Shown here piece after piece: positions 54,683 to 63,536 of a DNA stretch of 64,000 bases. Position numbers and translations under genes: made by a program. Source of the stretch: an uncultured Clostridia bacterium (GTDB taxonomy: Bacteria > Bacillota > Clostridia > TANB77 > CAG-508); NCBI GenBank assembly GCA_947581825.1, contig CANPVP010000003.1, positions 155,310 to 219,309 of the forward strand, in the 5' to 3' direction. The number at the start of each line of letters is the position of its first letter. Within the stretch, counting starts at the first letter, position 1. The notes below the pieces were generated by a model. That model ran no database searches. It was not told the origin of the DNA and saw only the letters and a list, made by a program, of their open reading frames with translations.

Positions 54683-57600
54683 TTAAAGATTACTAATCAA
54701 TTCTAATGCCATAGCTGCTGCACTATTTGCTGTTTGTGCTGTTGGTGTCGTTTTTTGTTCTGATTCTGTTTCTGTTTGTGCTTCTGCTTCTTTTTCTGTT
54801 TCTGCTCCATTGTCATCTCCAGATTCTTCATCAGTTCCTCCGTTTGTTCCATCTTCTTTTTTCTCAGCTTCTAACTCTTTTTTATACTCTTCTACTGTTT
54901 CATAGTATATTTCACTATCTTCCCCATCATCACTACCAACTAGAACATATTTTTTACTATCTTCATTTTCCTCATCAAACTCATCTTCTTCAACTGTTAT
55001 TTCTTTTTCAAATTCATCTATCATTGGTCCACATGCTACGGCATCCTTTTTTAAAGCTTTAATAATACCATCATAGAAATGTACTTCTAAATCAGAACCT
55101 GAATTTCCATCAATTCCACTCTCATGTCCTACTATTTGTGGATTCCCCATCTCAATATTGCCATCCTTATTTCCTATTGTTATAGTTCCTTCATCTTTTT
55201 TGTATATAGCACAATCTCCTTCAATGTATCCACTAGTTATAGTTATATCACTATTACTTTCATCAACTTCACCTTTTATTTCTAGTCCTTCATCATTTAT
55301 TCCATAAGATTTAGGTTCTTCTTTAGTTTCAGCTACAGTTGCTACCTCTTCAGTACTATTTTTATCATCATTCCATGTATGCATTGTACGATCAAAATTT
55401 TCTGGGTTTAATATACTTGCTCCGTTTATTGTTATATTTCCAGTTCCAACATTTTTTATATTTGAACCTACTTTTGAATTTAATATTAATTCTACATCTT
55501 TTTCTAATGTAAGAGCACCTTTATCTTTCATTAAGATATTAATTATGTTTTCATTATCTTTTGCCTTATTATTTGTTTGAATTGTTCCATTTTTTATAGT
55601 TAAATCTCCTTCAACATAAAGTGTAACTCCTCCATTTTCTCTTCCTGTTATTGTATGTTTTTGTAAATCTAAAGTAGCTGTTACATCTTCTGGGAAAGTA
55701 CTTGATTCTGTTATATCTTTTAGCAATGTTACTACTTCGTCTTTTTTATCTTTACTTGTTACTGTCAAAGCACTAAATGCTGTTCCTAATGATGCATATG
55801 TTTGGTCTGTTGATTTGACTTTTGCTATTAATTTATCTTTTTCAATATAATATGCATATTGTCCATATTCTCCACCATGTAATCCAATTGAATCTCCATA
55901 ACCTTTTCGATGTTCATCAAATCTATGAATTGTACCATCTGTGTTAACACATGTAGTTGTTCCATGGGTATTACCTAAACTTCCATTATAGAAATTAACC
56001 TTTACATTGCTATCTACTATTAAACCTGCGTCTCTTCCGCCCACATATACTGTTGCTGTTTTACCTGGTCCGAATAAATCATCCATTTTTTGGTCATTTC
56101 TACCTATATTTATTGTTCCTGTACCAGTTTTCTTAATTGCCCCTGCAGAACCAGCTACGCTACCTTCTTCAACATTTATAGTTGTTTCAGTACCTTCATC
56201 TAGGATACCAAATGAGAATTCGTGGTCATTTATTCCGCCACTCAAAGATGCTCCACCTTTAATCAATATAGTATTATTTTCACCAATATTTTTTATATTT
56301 GCTGCTTTATCTTTTTCATCTTTTTTTGCTGTTAACATTATTTGAGTTGATCCTGTTTTGTCATCATTTGTAGTAATTGTTAAGCTACCTTTTGTAGTAA
56401 TTGCTGTTAATCCATTATCAGCAGCATTTACTTGTCCATAATGTGCTTTATTAGTTACTACTGCAACACTGCTCATTACTGTTAAATTTCCATTTGATAA
56501 AATAGCATACTCTTCTTTTTTACCTGTAAGTTTATTTCCATATAAGTCTAAAATCATTGTTTTATCTTCTGGAACTATAAAAGATTCTGTTGTATTCTTT
56601 AATAATATAATTGTTTCATTTTCTCTTGATACTGCATTAGCTGCATCTTGAACTGTTTCATACATTTTTCCTGTATCTTTTGACATTGCTACTGCTTTTG
56701 ATACATCTTCTGTTTCTCCTTTATTAGCTTTTTCTTCTTCTGGGAATGGATTTACAACTGTATCGTTTAATTTTCCTAAATATTTATTAATCATTCTTTG
56801 AATATCTCTAACATTTAGTTTTCCATCTGCTGCCAAATCAGCTGCTACTTTATATTCTCCCTCAGCTTTTTTATTGAAAACATAATCTTGTCTAATTATA
56901 TCAATATCTGATGCATCACAGATTTTTCCATCTCCATTTGCATCTCCATATAATAAAACTGTGTAATTCCAAGAGATTTGAGTTAAATCAGATTTCTTTG
57001 TTTCATCTTTTTCCTCTGTATTTACCTTTTTTGCATCTTCTGCTTTTAATCCAACTGTTACAACAGTACCAGTTGCAACTGCATCGTCACCTACTAATTC
57101 TTTTTTATCAACACTTGTTACTTTCTTTACTTCAACTGATTCTAATAAATTTTTAACATCTGAAACTTTTACTTTATCTGTTGTTTCAAATTCTTTGTTT
57201 GGGCTTATTGCTAAAACATTTTTTCCTTCTACAAGATTATAGAAGATACCTGTTTTTAATTTTGTATTATTTACTAGTTTTACTGCATGTACTGTTCCTG
57301 ATAAGCTTAATACTGCTACGATTGGTAATAATACAAATAATTTATCTAATTCTTTTGCTTTTTTCTTAAATACTATTCCTGCTGCTAATACTATTCCTGC
57401 TATTCCTAATACTACAAACTTTTCTGCGTTTTCTCCTGTTTGTGGTAATTTGCTGTCTGGTGATTGTGTATTATCTTTCTTTCCTACTGTTGATGTTTTC
57501 TTTGTTACTGTTACTTTTATTGTTTTTGTATTTCCATATTTATCTGTTGCTGTTATTGTTGCTGTTCCTGCTCCTACTGCTGTTACATTTCCATTTTGAT

Positions 57601-58465
57601 CTACTTTTACTACTTTCTCATTTGATGATTTCCATTCTACTCCTTCTCCATCTGCTGTTAATTTCTTTTTGTCTCCTACTTTTAATGAAAAATCTTCTGA
57701 TGGCTCTATTGACCAATTATCGTGTTTATCATCGTCATCATCATCTCCTGGTGTTTGGCTATTATCTGTTACTGTAACTGTTACTGTTTGTTTATTTCCA
57801 TCTTTATCTGTTGCTGTTATTGTTGCACTTCCTTCTCCTACACCTGTTACTTTTCCATTTTCATCTACTGTTGCTACACTGCTATCTGATGTTGACCATG
57901 TTACATCTTCATCAGCTGTTAATTGTTTGCTTTCTCCTTTTTCTAATGTGAAATCTCCTGATGGTTCGATTTTCCATGTTGGTTCACTTGGCTCATCTGC
58001 TTTTTTATTTATTGTTACTTCTACACTTGATGTTCCACCTATTGTGTTTTTATCTTGTCCGTATCCTTCTTCATTATCTTTTGTTATTGCTATGAAGTCT
58101 TCCATTGAAAAAGTTCCTTTTTTTGTTTCTGTTACGTCTGCTGCTTTAAATGTAAAAGTAAAACTTTTTGTTCCTGTTTCTTGTCCTACTGGCTCTGAAT
58201 ATAACCATTGAACTGTTCCTGATGTTGCATTTGCTGTCATGTTGCTTCCTGTACTACTTACAAAAGTAAATAATGAACTATCATATTTAATATGTCCATT
58301 TGCTCTTGTTGTTGCTTCATCTACGGAAACTGTTACGTTAAATGTTTCTCCTGGTTCTACTGTTGTTTTTGTTCCTGAAAAACTCATTGAGTATGCTTGT
58401 ACCTTTGTTGTTAACATGAACATTGCTATTACAAGCATTATCGCTGTTATTGTGACTTTTTTCAT
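54683..58465 (-). CDS. Giant surface protein 1: cohesin-like, Ig-like, LPQTG, second signal peptide, dockerin-like, beta-helix
   Basis: A 1260-aa protein. Signal peptide 1-24; a cohesin-like beta domain (about 25-153, starting MSFSGTKTTVEPGETFNVTV); two BIG_2 domains (about 163-233 and 250-320). An LPQTG sortase motif at 340-344 is followed by membrane helix 350-366 and KKKAK. A second hydrophobic stretch with a signal-peptidase-like end lies at 376-394 (…SGTVHA). After this come a dockerin-like pair of loops (about 505-566; GDANGDGKICDASDIDII and DGKLNVRDIQRMI) and roughly 690 residues of beta-helix-like repeats (TIILLKNTTESFIVPEDK and similar). The mid-chain sorting signal plus second signal peptide suggests an old in-frame fusion of two exported proteins. 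The first 400 residues are nearly identical to those of the protein at 58770-63320. The ribosome binding site is AAGGAGG. Confidence 0.85.
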   Translation of the reverse strand: MKKVTITAIMLVIAMFMLTTKVQAYSMSFSGTKTTVEPGETFNVTVSVDEATTRANGHIKYDSSLFTFVSSTGSNMTANATSGTVQWLYSEPVGQETGTKSFTFTFKAADVTETKKGTFSMEDFIAITKDNEEGYGQDKNTIGGTSSVEVTINKKADEPSEPTWKIEPSGDFTLEKGESKQLTADEDVTWSTSDSSVATVDENGKVTGVGEGSATITATDKDGNKQTVTVTVTDNSQTPGDDDDDDKHDNWSIEPSEDFSLKVGDKKKLTADGEGVEWKSSNEKVVKVDQNGNVTAVGAGTATITATDKYGNTKTIKVTVTKKTSTVGKKDNTQSPDSKLPQTGENAEKFVVLGIAGIVLAAGIVFKKKAKELDKLFVLLPIVAVLSLSGTVHAVKLVNNTKLKTGIFYNLVEGKNVLAISPNKEFETTDKVKVSDVKNLLESVEVKKVTSVDKKELVGDDAVATGTVVTVGLKAEDAKKVNTEEKDETKKSDLTQISWNYTVLLYGDANGDGKICDASDIDIIRQDYVFNKKAEGEYKVAADLAADGKLNVRDIQRMINKYLGKLNDTVVNPFPEEEKANKGETEDVSKAVAMSKDTGKMYETVQDAANAVSRENETIILLKNTTESFIVPEDKTMILDLYGNKLTGKKEEYAILSNGNLTVMSSVAVVTNKAHYGQVNAADNGLTAITTKGSLTITTNDDKTGSTQIMLTAKKDEKDKAANIKNIGENNTILIKGGASLSGGINDHEFSFGILDEGTETTINVEEGSVAGSAGAIKKTGTGTINIGRNDQKMDDLFGPGKTATVYVGGRDAGLIVDSNVKVNFYNGSLGNTHGTTTCVNTDGTIHRFDEHRKGYGDSIGLHGGEYGQYAYYIEKDKLIAKVKSTDQTYASLGTAFSALTVTSKDKKDEVVTLLKDITESSTFPEDVTATLDLQKHTITGRENGGVTLYVEGDLTIKNGTIQTNNKAKDNENIINILMKDKGALTLEKDVELILNSKVGSNIKNVGTGNITINGASILNPENFDRTMHTWNDDKNSTEEVATVAETKEEPKSYGINDEGLEIKGEVDESNSDITITSGYIEGDCAIYKKDEGTITIGNKDGNIEMGNPQIVGHESGIDGNSGSDLEVHFYDGIIKALKKDAVACGPMIDEFEKEITVEEDEFDEENEDSKKYVLVGSDDGEDSEIYYETVEEYKKELEAEKKEDGTNGGTDEESGDDNGAETEKEAEAQTETESEQKTTPTAQTANSAAAMALELISNL
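57328..58402 (-). repeat. Near-identical segment shared with 62183-63257
   Basis: By eye I saw no difference across about 1.07 kb, apart from scattered changes at both borders (57304, 57327 and from 58403 on). The segment encodes the cohesin-like, Ig-like, LPQTG and double-membrane part of both giant proteins. Such sharp borders suggest gene conversion. Confidence 0.8.
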
Positions 58466-58541
58466 TTGTTTTCCTCCTTATAATTTATATATTAAAAAAA
58501 ATTAAAATCGTTTGTATAATAAAACCTATTATCCTTATCTA

Positions 58542-58570
58542 ATTATAATATTTCGATTTTTTATTTTCAA
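58542..58570 (-). promoter_or_regulatory. Promoter of surface protein gene 1
   Basis: On the minus strand TTGAAA, a 17-nt spacer, then TATAAT, about 75 nt before the start. The same hexamers and spacing precede the paralog. Confidence 0.75.
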
Positions 58571-58711
58571 TAATTATATGCAATAGTTATGAAATGTAAA
58601 ATTAAAGAAATGTTTTTGTAATATTTTTGTAATAAATCGTTTTTATCTATCTATTCCTTATAAATTTTTTAACAATTTCAATATACATTTTTTAAGATAT
58701 AAATAAGAAAA

Positions 58712-58744
58712 GACTAAATAAGAACATTTCGTTCTTATTTAGTC
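58712..58744 (-). terminator. Terminator of surface protein gene 2
   Basis: GACTAAATAAGAAC pairs with GTTCTTATTTAGTC around a 5-nt loop, 26 bases past the stop and followed by a T-rich stretch on the minus strand. Confidence 0.85.
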
Positions 58745-58769
58745 CCTTTATTATATTATAATTTGTTTA

Positions 58770-61700
58770 TTATTTATTTAAAATGTCTAATGCTAACATT
58801 GTTGCTATGTCTGCTACTTTAACTTGGTTTGCATTAACTGCTGTAGCAGTTGCTAATGTACTTTGCTTTTTGGTTTCAACATCCCATGCCATTGGGTTGG
58901 TATCTGCTTCACCGTCTTCAACATAATAAACTGAAGTACCTGCTCTATTTTCAACAATTATATCAAGCTTACTATTTCCCTCTTTAATTTTATGTTCTGT
59001 TCCTTCACCTGCACCATTATTAGTGCTTTCACAACATACCAATTTATCAGAAAGATCAGTTTTTAATTTTCCATTATAGAAATACACGTCTGTAGAACTA
59101 CAAACATCTAAGCAGTATGATGTTCCATATACACATAATGAACTTTCATCAACAGGTTTCTCTGAATCTTTCTCTCCTATTGTTAATTTTCCACTATTTT
59201 TCTTACATATAGCCGTTGTTGCCTTAATTTTTCCTTTTTTTATATATATATCACTTTCTGATGAAGTATCATATATTCCTATTGTGTTAGTTAATTCTAA
59301 ATTAGGTCTGCTATGTGTAATTACTGAACTTATTTCGGCTCCATCTATTATTATATCTCCGCTACCTTCGTTTCTAATATTTTCAGAATTAGTAGCATCT
59401 CTCAGTTTTAAAATAGTATTATCTTGTAACTCTAAGCTACCAGAGTCTTTCATTAAAACATTAACCATATACTCATCATCACTATTAGCATTCTCACTAC
59501 CAGAAGGTATGCCATCTCTTTGAATTGTTACATTTTTAACAACTAAATCTCCTTCAACTTTAATTGTATAATCTTTGTCTTCTTCACCTATTAAAGTTTC
59601 TTTATCTAATCTATCTCCAAATAGAAATACTTTTTTACCTTTTGGTATATCAATTGATTCTGTTACAGTTGCCTCTTTTTTTTCATCTTCGACTTTTTTC
59701 ATCAAGCTTATTATATTTAATTTTCCACCTTCATTTGCTGAAACTCCATTAAATGTTCCTTCATATCCATTTGTTTCAACATTTACAGCATCTTGAACTG
59801 TTCTGAAATATCTATAGAAGTATTGTTGATATCCAAATTCGGTATAATCATCAACGTAGCAAACTGCTTCTGGAACACCTTCTGCTACTTGGTCTTGACT
59901 AAAGTATAGTGAATAACTTATTGGTAATTCTCCTTCTGCTAGTTTCTCATAGTGTAATCCTACACCATTACCTTGCTTAACAAGTCTTGCTCCATCTCTT
60001 AGAACTGGTTCCTTAATATTTTCTTCTTGCTCTTTCTCCTCTTTATATATCAATTTTCCATCTTTAATTTCTCCATTGAAGTAATAAATCTGAGCATTCT
60101 TAGCATCAACATTACCATTTATAAATAATTCATCTTTATTTTCATCTTCAGTTTTATTTTTTAATAGAATTTCTTCTTGGATTCCAGGAACTTCATCTGT
60201 AGCTTTTGAATTTTTTCCTATGTATAAATTACCACTTGAACTCTTTCTAACAGCAGTTTTTCCTTGACCAGATTGAGTTTCTAAATCTCCTTTAAAAATA
60301 AACAAATCACTATTTTCTCCATTGTCACGAATTGCATGTACTCCTCCGCCTACGTTTTCTGCATTAAAATCTGCGCCATCAACTGTAACATCTCCAGAAC
60401 CTGTATTTACAATATTTGCTCCACCTGAAATTTGTATTACTAATTCTATATTGTCTCCTACTGATACATTACCAGATTCCTTAACCCAAATATCTGCTCC
60501 TGTTACTTTACCTCTCTCTTCATCATTATAATCTGTAGTTGATGGTCTGTCTATTGTAGCTTCTTTTTCCCCATTGTTTACAATACTTAATGTACCTGCA
60601 GTTGCAATTGTATAATATGTTTCTGCCGTTCCTTTTAAATTAAATCCATTTAAATCTAATATTATATTCTTATCTTCAGAAACCTCTAATGTTTCTTCTA
60701 CATCTTTTAATAAAACTACTCTTTCGCCAATACTTGTATAATCTACTGCTTTTTGAGCTGATTTAAATAATGCATTTTGAGGCATTACTGTTGCTACTGC
60801 TTCTTCTTTCTTTAATGTTTGACCATCTTCAAGTTTTTTATAATAAGCTTCTGATCCTCCTTGATTTACATATAAGAATGCATCATCTCTTATACCATCT
60901 ACAACTTCATTTTTAAATTGTTGTAATCCACTTTTTGTTGATAATTTTCCATTGTACATATTAATTGTAGTATTTTCATTTAATTTAGACCACCATGCAT
61001 CACGTGTTTGAATATATGGATCTGTTTCACTTATTTCTTTAGAATTATCTCCTATAGTTATTGTTGTATTTGCATCTTTTCCTTGTTTAACTATAAAATC
61101 ATATGCATTTATTTTTCCTGTTAAGATATTTACTTTTGTGCCTTTTCCATTATCTTGTACGAAACATCCTGTAGCTACATTTGACCATGAAGCATCATTC
61201 ATTGATACTTCTACACCTGATTTTCCTTCTGCAATTTCAACTGCTGCTCCAAGTGATGCTGAATCTATCTTTATACCTTTTCCAAATGTTACTTTTGCAT
61301 TATCTTTAGTTATGTTTACAATTGCTTTTTCTTTTCCTGTAAATTTACTTTCTTTATCTTTACTATTTACGAAGCTTACATTTCCTGCTATTGTTATTCC
61401 ATATCCGCCTTGTTTAGTTGTGAAGTCGTTTCCATTAAAATCTATTGTTAAGTCACCTTTATCAACTATTGTAACATTTTCTGTTGAATTTTTTAATAAA
61501 GTAATTTTATCATTTGATGAACCTACTGCATTTACTGCATATTGAAGAGTTTTATACATTTTGCCTGTAGATTCTACTTTTGCTACTGCTATACTTAGGT
61601 CATCTGTTTCACCAGTATCTGAAGGATCTGTTGGAGTTGTGCCTTCATCTTCAGGGAATTTGCTTACTAGTCCACCATCTAATTTACCTAAATATTTGCT

Positions 61701-63320
61701 AACCATTCTTTGAATATCTCTAACATCTAGTTTACTATCTACATATAAGTCTGCTGCTAATTTATAAACTCCATCAGCTTTTTTATTGAATACATAATCT
61801 TGTCTAATAACATCTATATCTGATACATCACAGATTTTTCCATCTCCATTTGCATCTCCATATAATAAGACAACATAGTCTTTTGATTCACTATTTTGGG
61901 CAATTGTTGCTACAGCTCCTGTTGGAATTGGCTTTGTTGTTAGTTCTAAATTTTTTCCATCTTTATCTTTAAGTGCTTTTACTTCACTATTTTCTCCAAA
62001 TATATTTTTTAAAACAGTTGCGTCTAATACATTTTTAGTTTCAAATCCTTTTTTAGGATCTATTGCTAATACATTTTTGCCACTTACAAGATTTGTGAAA
62101 GCTCCTGCTTGTAGTGTATCTGTATCTACTAATTTTACTGCATGTACTGTTCCAGATAAACTTAATACTGCTACGATTGGTAGTAATACAAATAATTTAT
62201 CTAATTCTTTTGCTTTTTTCTTAAATACTATTCCTGCTGCTAATACTATTCCTGCTATTCCTAATACTACAAACTTTTCTGCGTTTTCTCCTGTTTGTGG
62301 TAATTTGCTGTCTGGTGATTGTGTATTATCTTTCTTTCCTACTGTTGATGTTTTCTTTGTTACTGTTACTTTTATTGTTTTTGTATTTCCATATTTATCT
62401 GTTGCTGTTATTGTTGCTGTTCCTGCTCCTACTGCTGTTACATTTCCATTTTGATCTACTTTTACTACTTTCTCATTTGATGATTTCCATTCTACTCCTT
62501 CTCCATCTGCTGTTAATTTCTTTTTGTCTCCTACTTTTAATGAAAAATCTTCTGATGGCTCTATTGACCAATTATCGTGTTTATCATCGTCATCATCATC
62601 TCCTGGTGTTTGGCTATTATCTGTTACTGTAACTGTTACTGTTTGTTTATTTCCATCTTTATCTGTTGCTGTTATTGTTGCACTTCCTTCTCCTACACCT
62701 GTTACTTTTCCATTTTCATCTACTGTTGCTACACTGCTATCTGATGTTGACCATGTTACATCTTCATCAGCTGTTAATTGTTTGCTTTCTCCTTTTTCTA
62801 ATGTGAAATCTCCTGATGGTTCGATTTTCCATGTTGGTTCACTTGGCTCATCTGCTTTTTTATTTATTGTTACTTCTACACTTGATGTTCCACCTATTGT
62901 GTTTTTATCTTGTCCGTATCCTTCTTCATTATCTTTTGTTATTGCTATGAAGTCTTCCATTGAAAAAGTTCCTTTTTTTGTTTCTGTTACGTCTGCTGCT
63001 TTAAATGTAAAAGTAAAACTTTTTGTTCCTGTTTCTTGTCCTACTGGCTCTGAATATAACCATTGAACTGTTCCTGATGTTGCATTTGCTGTCATGTTGC
63101 TTCCTGTACTACTTACAAAAGTAAATAATGAACTATCATATTTAATATGTCCATTTGCTCTTGTTGTTGCTTCATCTACGGAAACTGTTACGTTAAATGT
63201 TTCTCCTGGTTCTACTGTTGTTTTTGTTCCTGAAAAACTCATTGAGTATGCTTGTACATTTGTTGTTAACATGAACATTGTCAAAACAAGCATTATCGCT
63301 GTAATTGTGACTTTTTTCAT
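58770..63320 (-). CDS. Giant surface protein 2, paralog of surface protein 1
   Basis: A 1516-aa protein with the same plan as its downstream neighbour: signal peptide 1-24, cohesin-like domain, two BIG_2 domains, LPQTG at 340-344 and a double hydrophobic segment at 350-394. A dockerin-like module follows (about 484-545; GDANGDGKICDVSDIDVI, VDSKLDVRDIQRMV). The longer C-terminal region (about 570-1500) has beta-helix-like repeats such as ILLKNSTENVTIVDKGDLTIDFNGN and VVLLKDVEETLEVSEDKNIILDLNG. Beyond residue 398 the two diverge strongly, so only the anchor half is kept uniform. The last residues (DIATMLALDILNK) echo the MALELISNL end of its paralog. Each gene has its own promoter and terminator. 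A role in adhesion or assembly at the cell surface is inferred. Confidence 0.85.
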   Translation of the reverse strand: MKKVTITAIMLVLTMFMLTTNVQAYSMSFSGTKTTVEPGETFNVTVSVDEATTRANGHIKYDSSLFTFVSSTGSNMTANATSGTVQWLYSEPVGQETGTKSFTFTFKAADVTETKKGTFSMEDFIAITKDNEEGYGQDKNTIGGTSSVEVTINKKADEPSEPTWKIEPSGDFTLEKGESKQLTADEDVTWSTSDSSVATVDENGKVTGVGEGSATITATDKDGNKQTVTVTVTDNSQTPGDDDDDDKHDNWSIEPSEDFSLKVGDKKKLTADGEGVEWKSSNEKVVKVDQNGNVTAVGAGTATITATDKYGNTKTIKVTVTKKTSTVGKKDNTQSPDSKLPQTGENAEKFVVLGIAGIVLAAGIVFKKKAKELDKLFVLLPIVAVLSLSGTVHAVKLVDTDTLQAGAFTNLVSGKNVLAIDPKKGFETKNVLDATVLKNIFGENSEVKALKDKDGKNLELTTKPIPTGAVATIAQNSESKDYVVLLYGDANGDGKICDVSDIDVIRQDYVFNKKADGVYKLAADLYVDSKLDVRDIQRMVSKYLGKLDGGLVSKFPEDEGTTPTDPSDTGETDDLSIAVAKVESTGKMYKTLQYAVNAVGSSNDKITLLKNSTENVTIVDKGDLTIDFNGNDFTTKQGGYGITIAGNVSFVNSKDKESKFTGKEKAIVNITKDNAKVTFGKGIKIDSASLGAAVEIAEGKSGVEVSMNDASWSNVATGCFVQDNGKGTKVNILTGKINAYDFIVKQGKDANTTITIGDNSKEISETDPYIQTRDAWWSKLNENTTINMYNGKLSTKSGLQQFKNEVVDGIRDDAFLYVNQGGSEAYYKKLEDGQTLKKEEAVATVMPQNALFKSAQKAVDYTSIGERVVLLKDVEETLEVSEDKNIILDLNGFNLKGTAETYYTIATAGTLSIVNNGEKEATIDRPSTTDYNDEERGKVTGADIWVKESGNVSVGDNIELVIQISGGANIVNTGSGDVTVDGADFNAENVGGGVHAIRDNGENSDLFIFKGDLETQSGQGKTAVRKSSSGNLYIGKNSKATDEVPGIQEEILLKNKTEDENKDELFINGNVDAKNAQIYYFNGEIKDGKLIYKEEKEQEENIKEPVLRDGARLVKQGNGVGLHYEKLAEGELPISYSLYFSQDQVAEGVPEAVCYVDDYTEFGYQQYFYRYFRTVQDAVNVETNGYEGTFNGVSANEGGKLNIISLMKKVEDEKKEATVTESIDIPKGKKVFLFGDRLDKETLIGEEDKDYTIKVEGDLVVKNVTIQRDGIPSGSENANSDDEYMVNVLMKDSGSLELQDNTILKLRDATNSENIRNEGSGDIIIDGAEISSVITHSRPNLELTNTIGIYDTSSESDIYIKKGKIKATTAICKKNSGKLTIGEKDSEKPVDESSLCVYGTSYCLDVCSSTDVYFYNGKLKTDLSDKLVCCESTNNGAGEGTEHKIKEGNSKLDIIVENRAGTSVYYVEDGEADTNPMAWDVETKKQSTLATATAVNANQVKVADIATMLALDILNK
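62183..63257 (-). repeat. Near-identical segment shared with 57328-58402
   Basis: Second copy of the conserved anchor-half segment, in the same orientation and offset by 4855 bp. Unequal recombination between the copies would delete or duplicate one whole gene. Confidence 0.8.
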
Positions 63321-63396
63321 TTGTTTTCCTCCTTATAATTTTTATATAAAAAAAATTAAAATCGTTTGTATATAATAAAACTATTATACTTACTTC

Positions 63397-63425
63397 ATTA
63401 TAATAGTTCCGTATATCATTTTCAA
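63397..63425 (-). promoter_or_regulatory. Promoter of surface protein gene 2
   Basis: On the minus strand TTGAAA, a 17-nt spacer, then TATAAT, about 75 nt before the start codon at 63320. Confidence 0.75.
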
Positions 63426-63488
63426 TATTTATAACTCGATTTCATAAAATGTCATCTGGTAGAAAAAATAGTGTAATATTGTTGAAAT

Positions 63489-63536
63489 AAAAGAAAAAGC
63501 ATAGAAAATTCAAAAATTTTCTATGCTTTTTCTTTT
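63489..63536 (-). terminator. Terminator containing the stop codon of the Rpn-family gene
   Basis: AAAAGAAAAAGCATAGAAAATT pairs without mismatch with AATTTTCTATGCTTTTTCTTTT around a 4-nt loop. The TAG stop (63521-63523) lies inside the stem, so the last codons of the gene are part of its own terminator. Confidence 0.85.

Noticed and set aside
54727..58505. Long plus-strand ORFs opposite the giant surface-protein gene
   Set aside because: They are antisense shadows of Thr/Ser/Val-rich coding sequence, with low-complexity Leu/Ser products and no ribosome binding sites.
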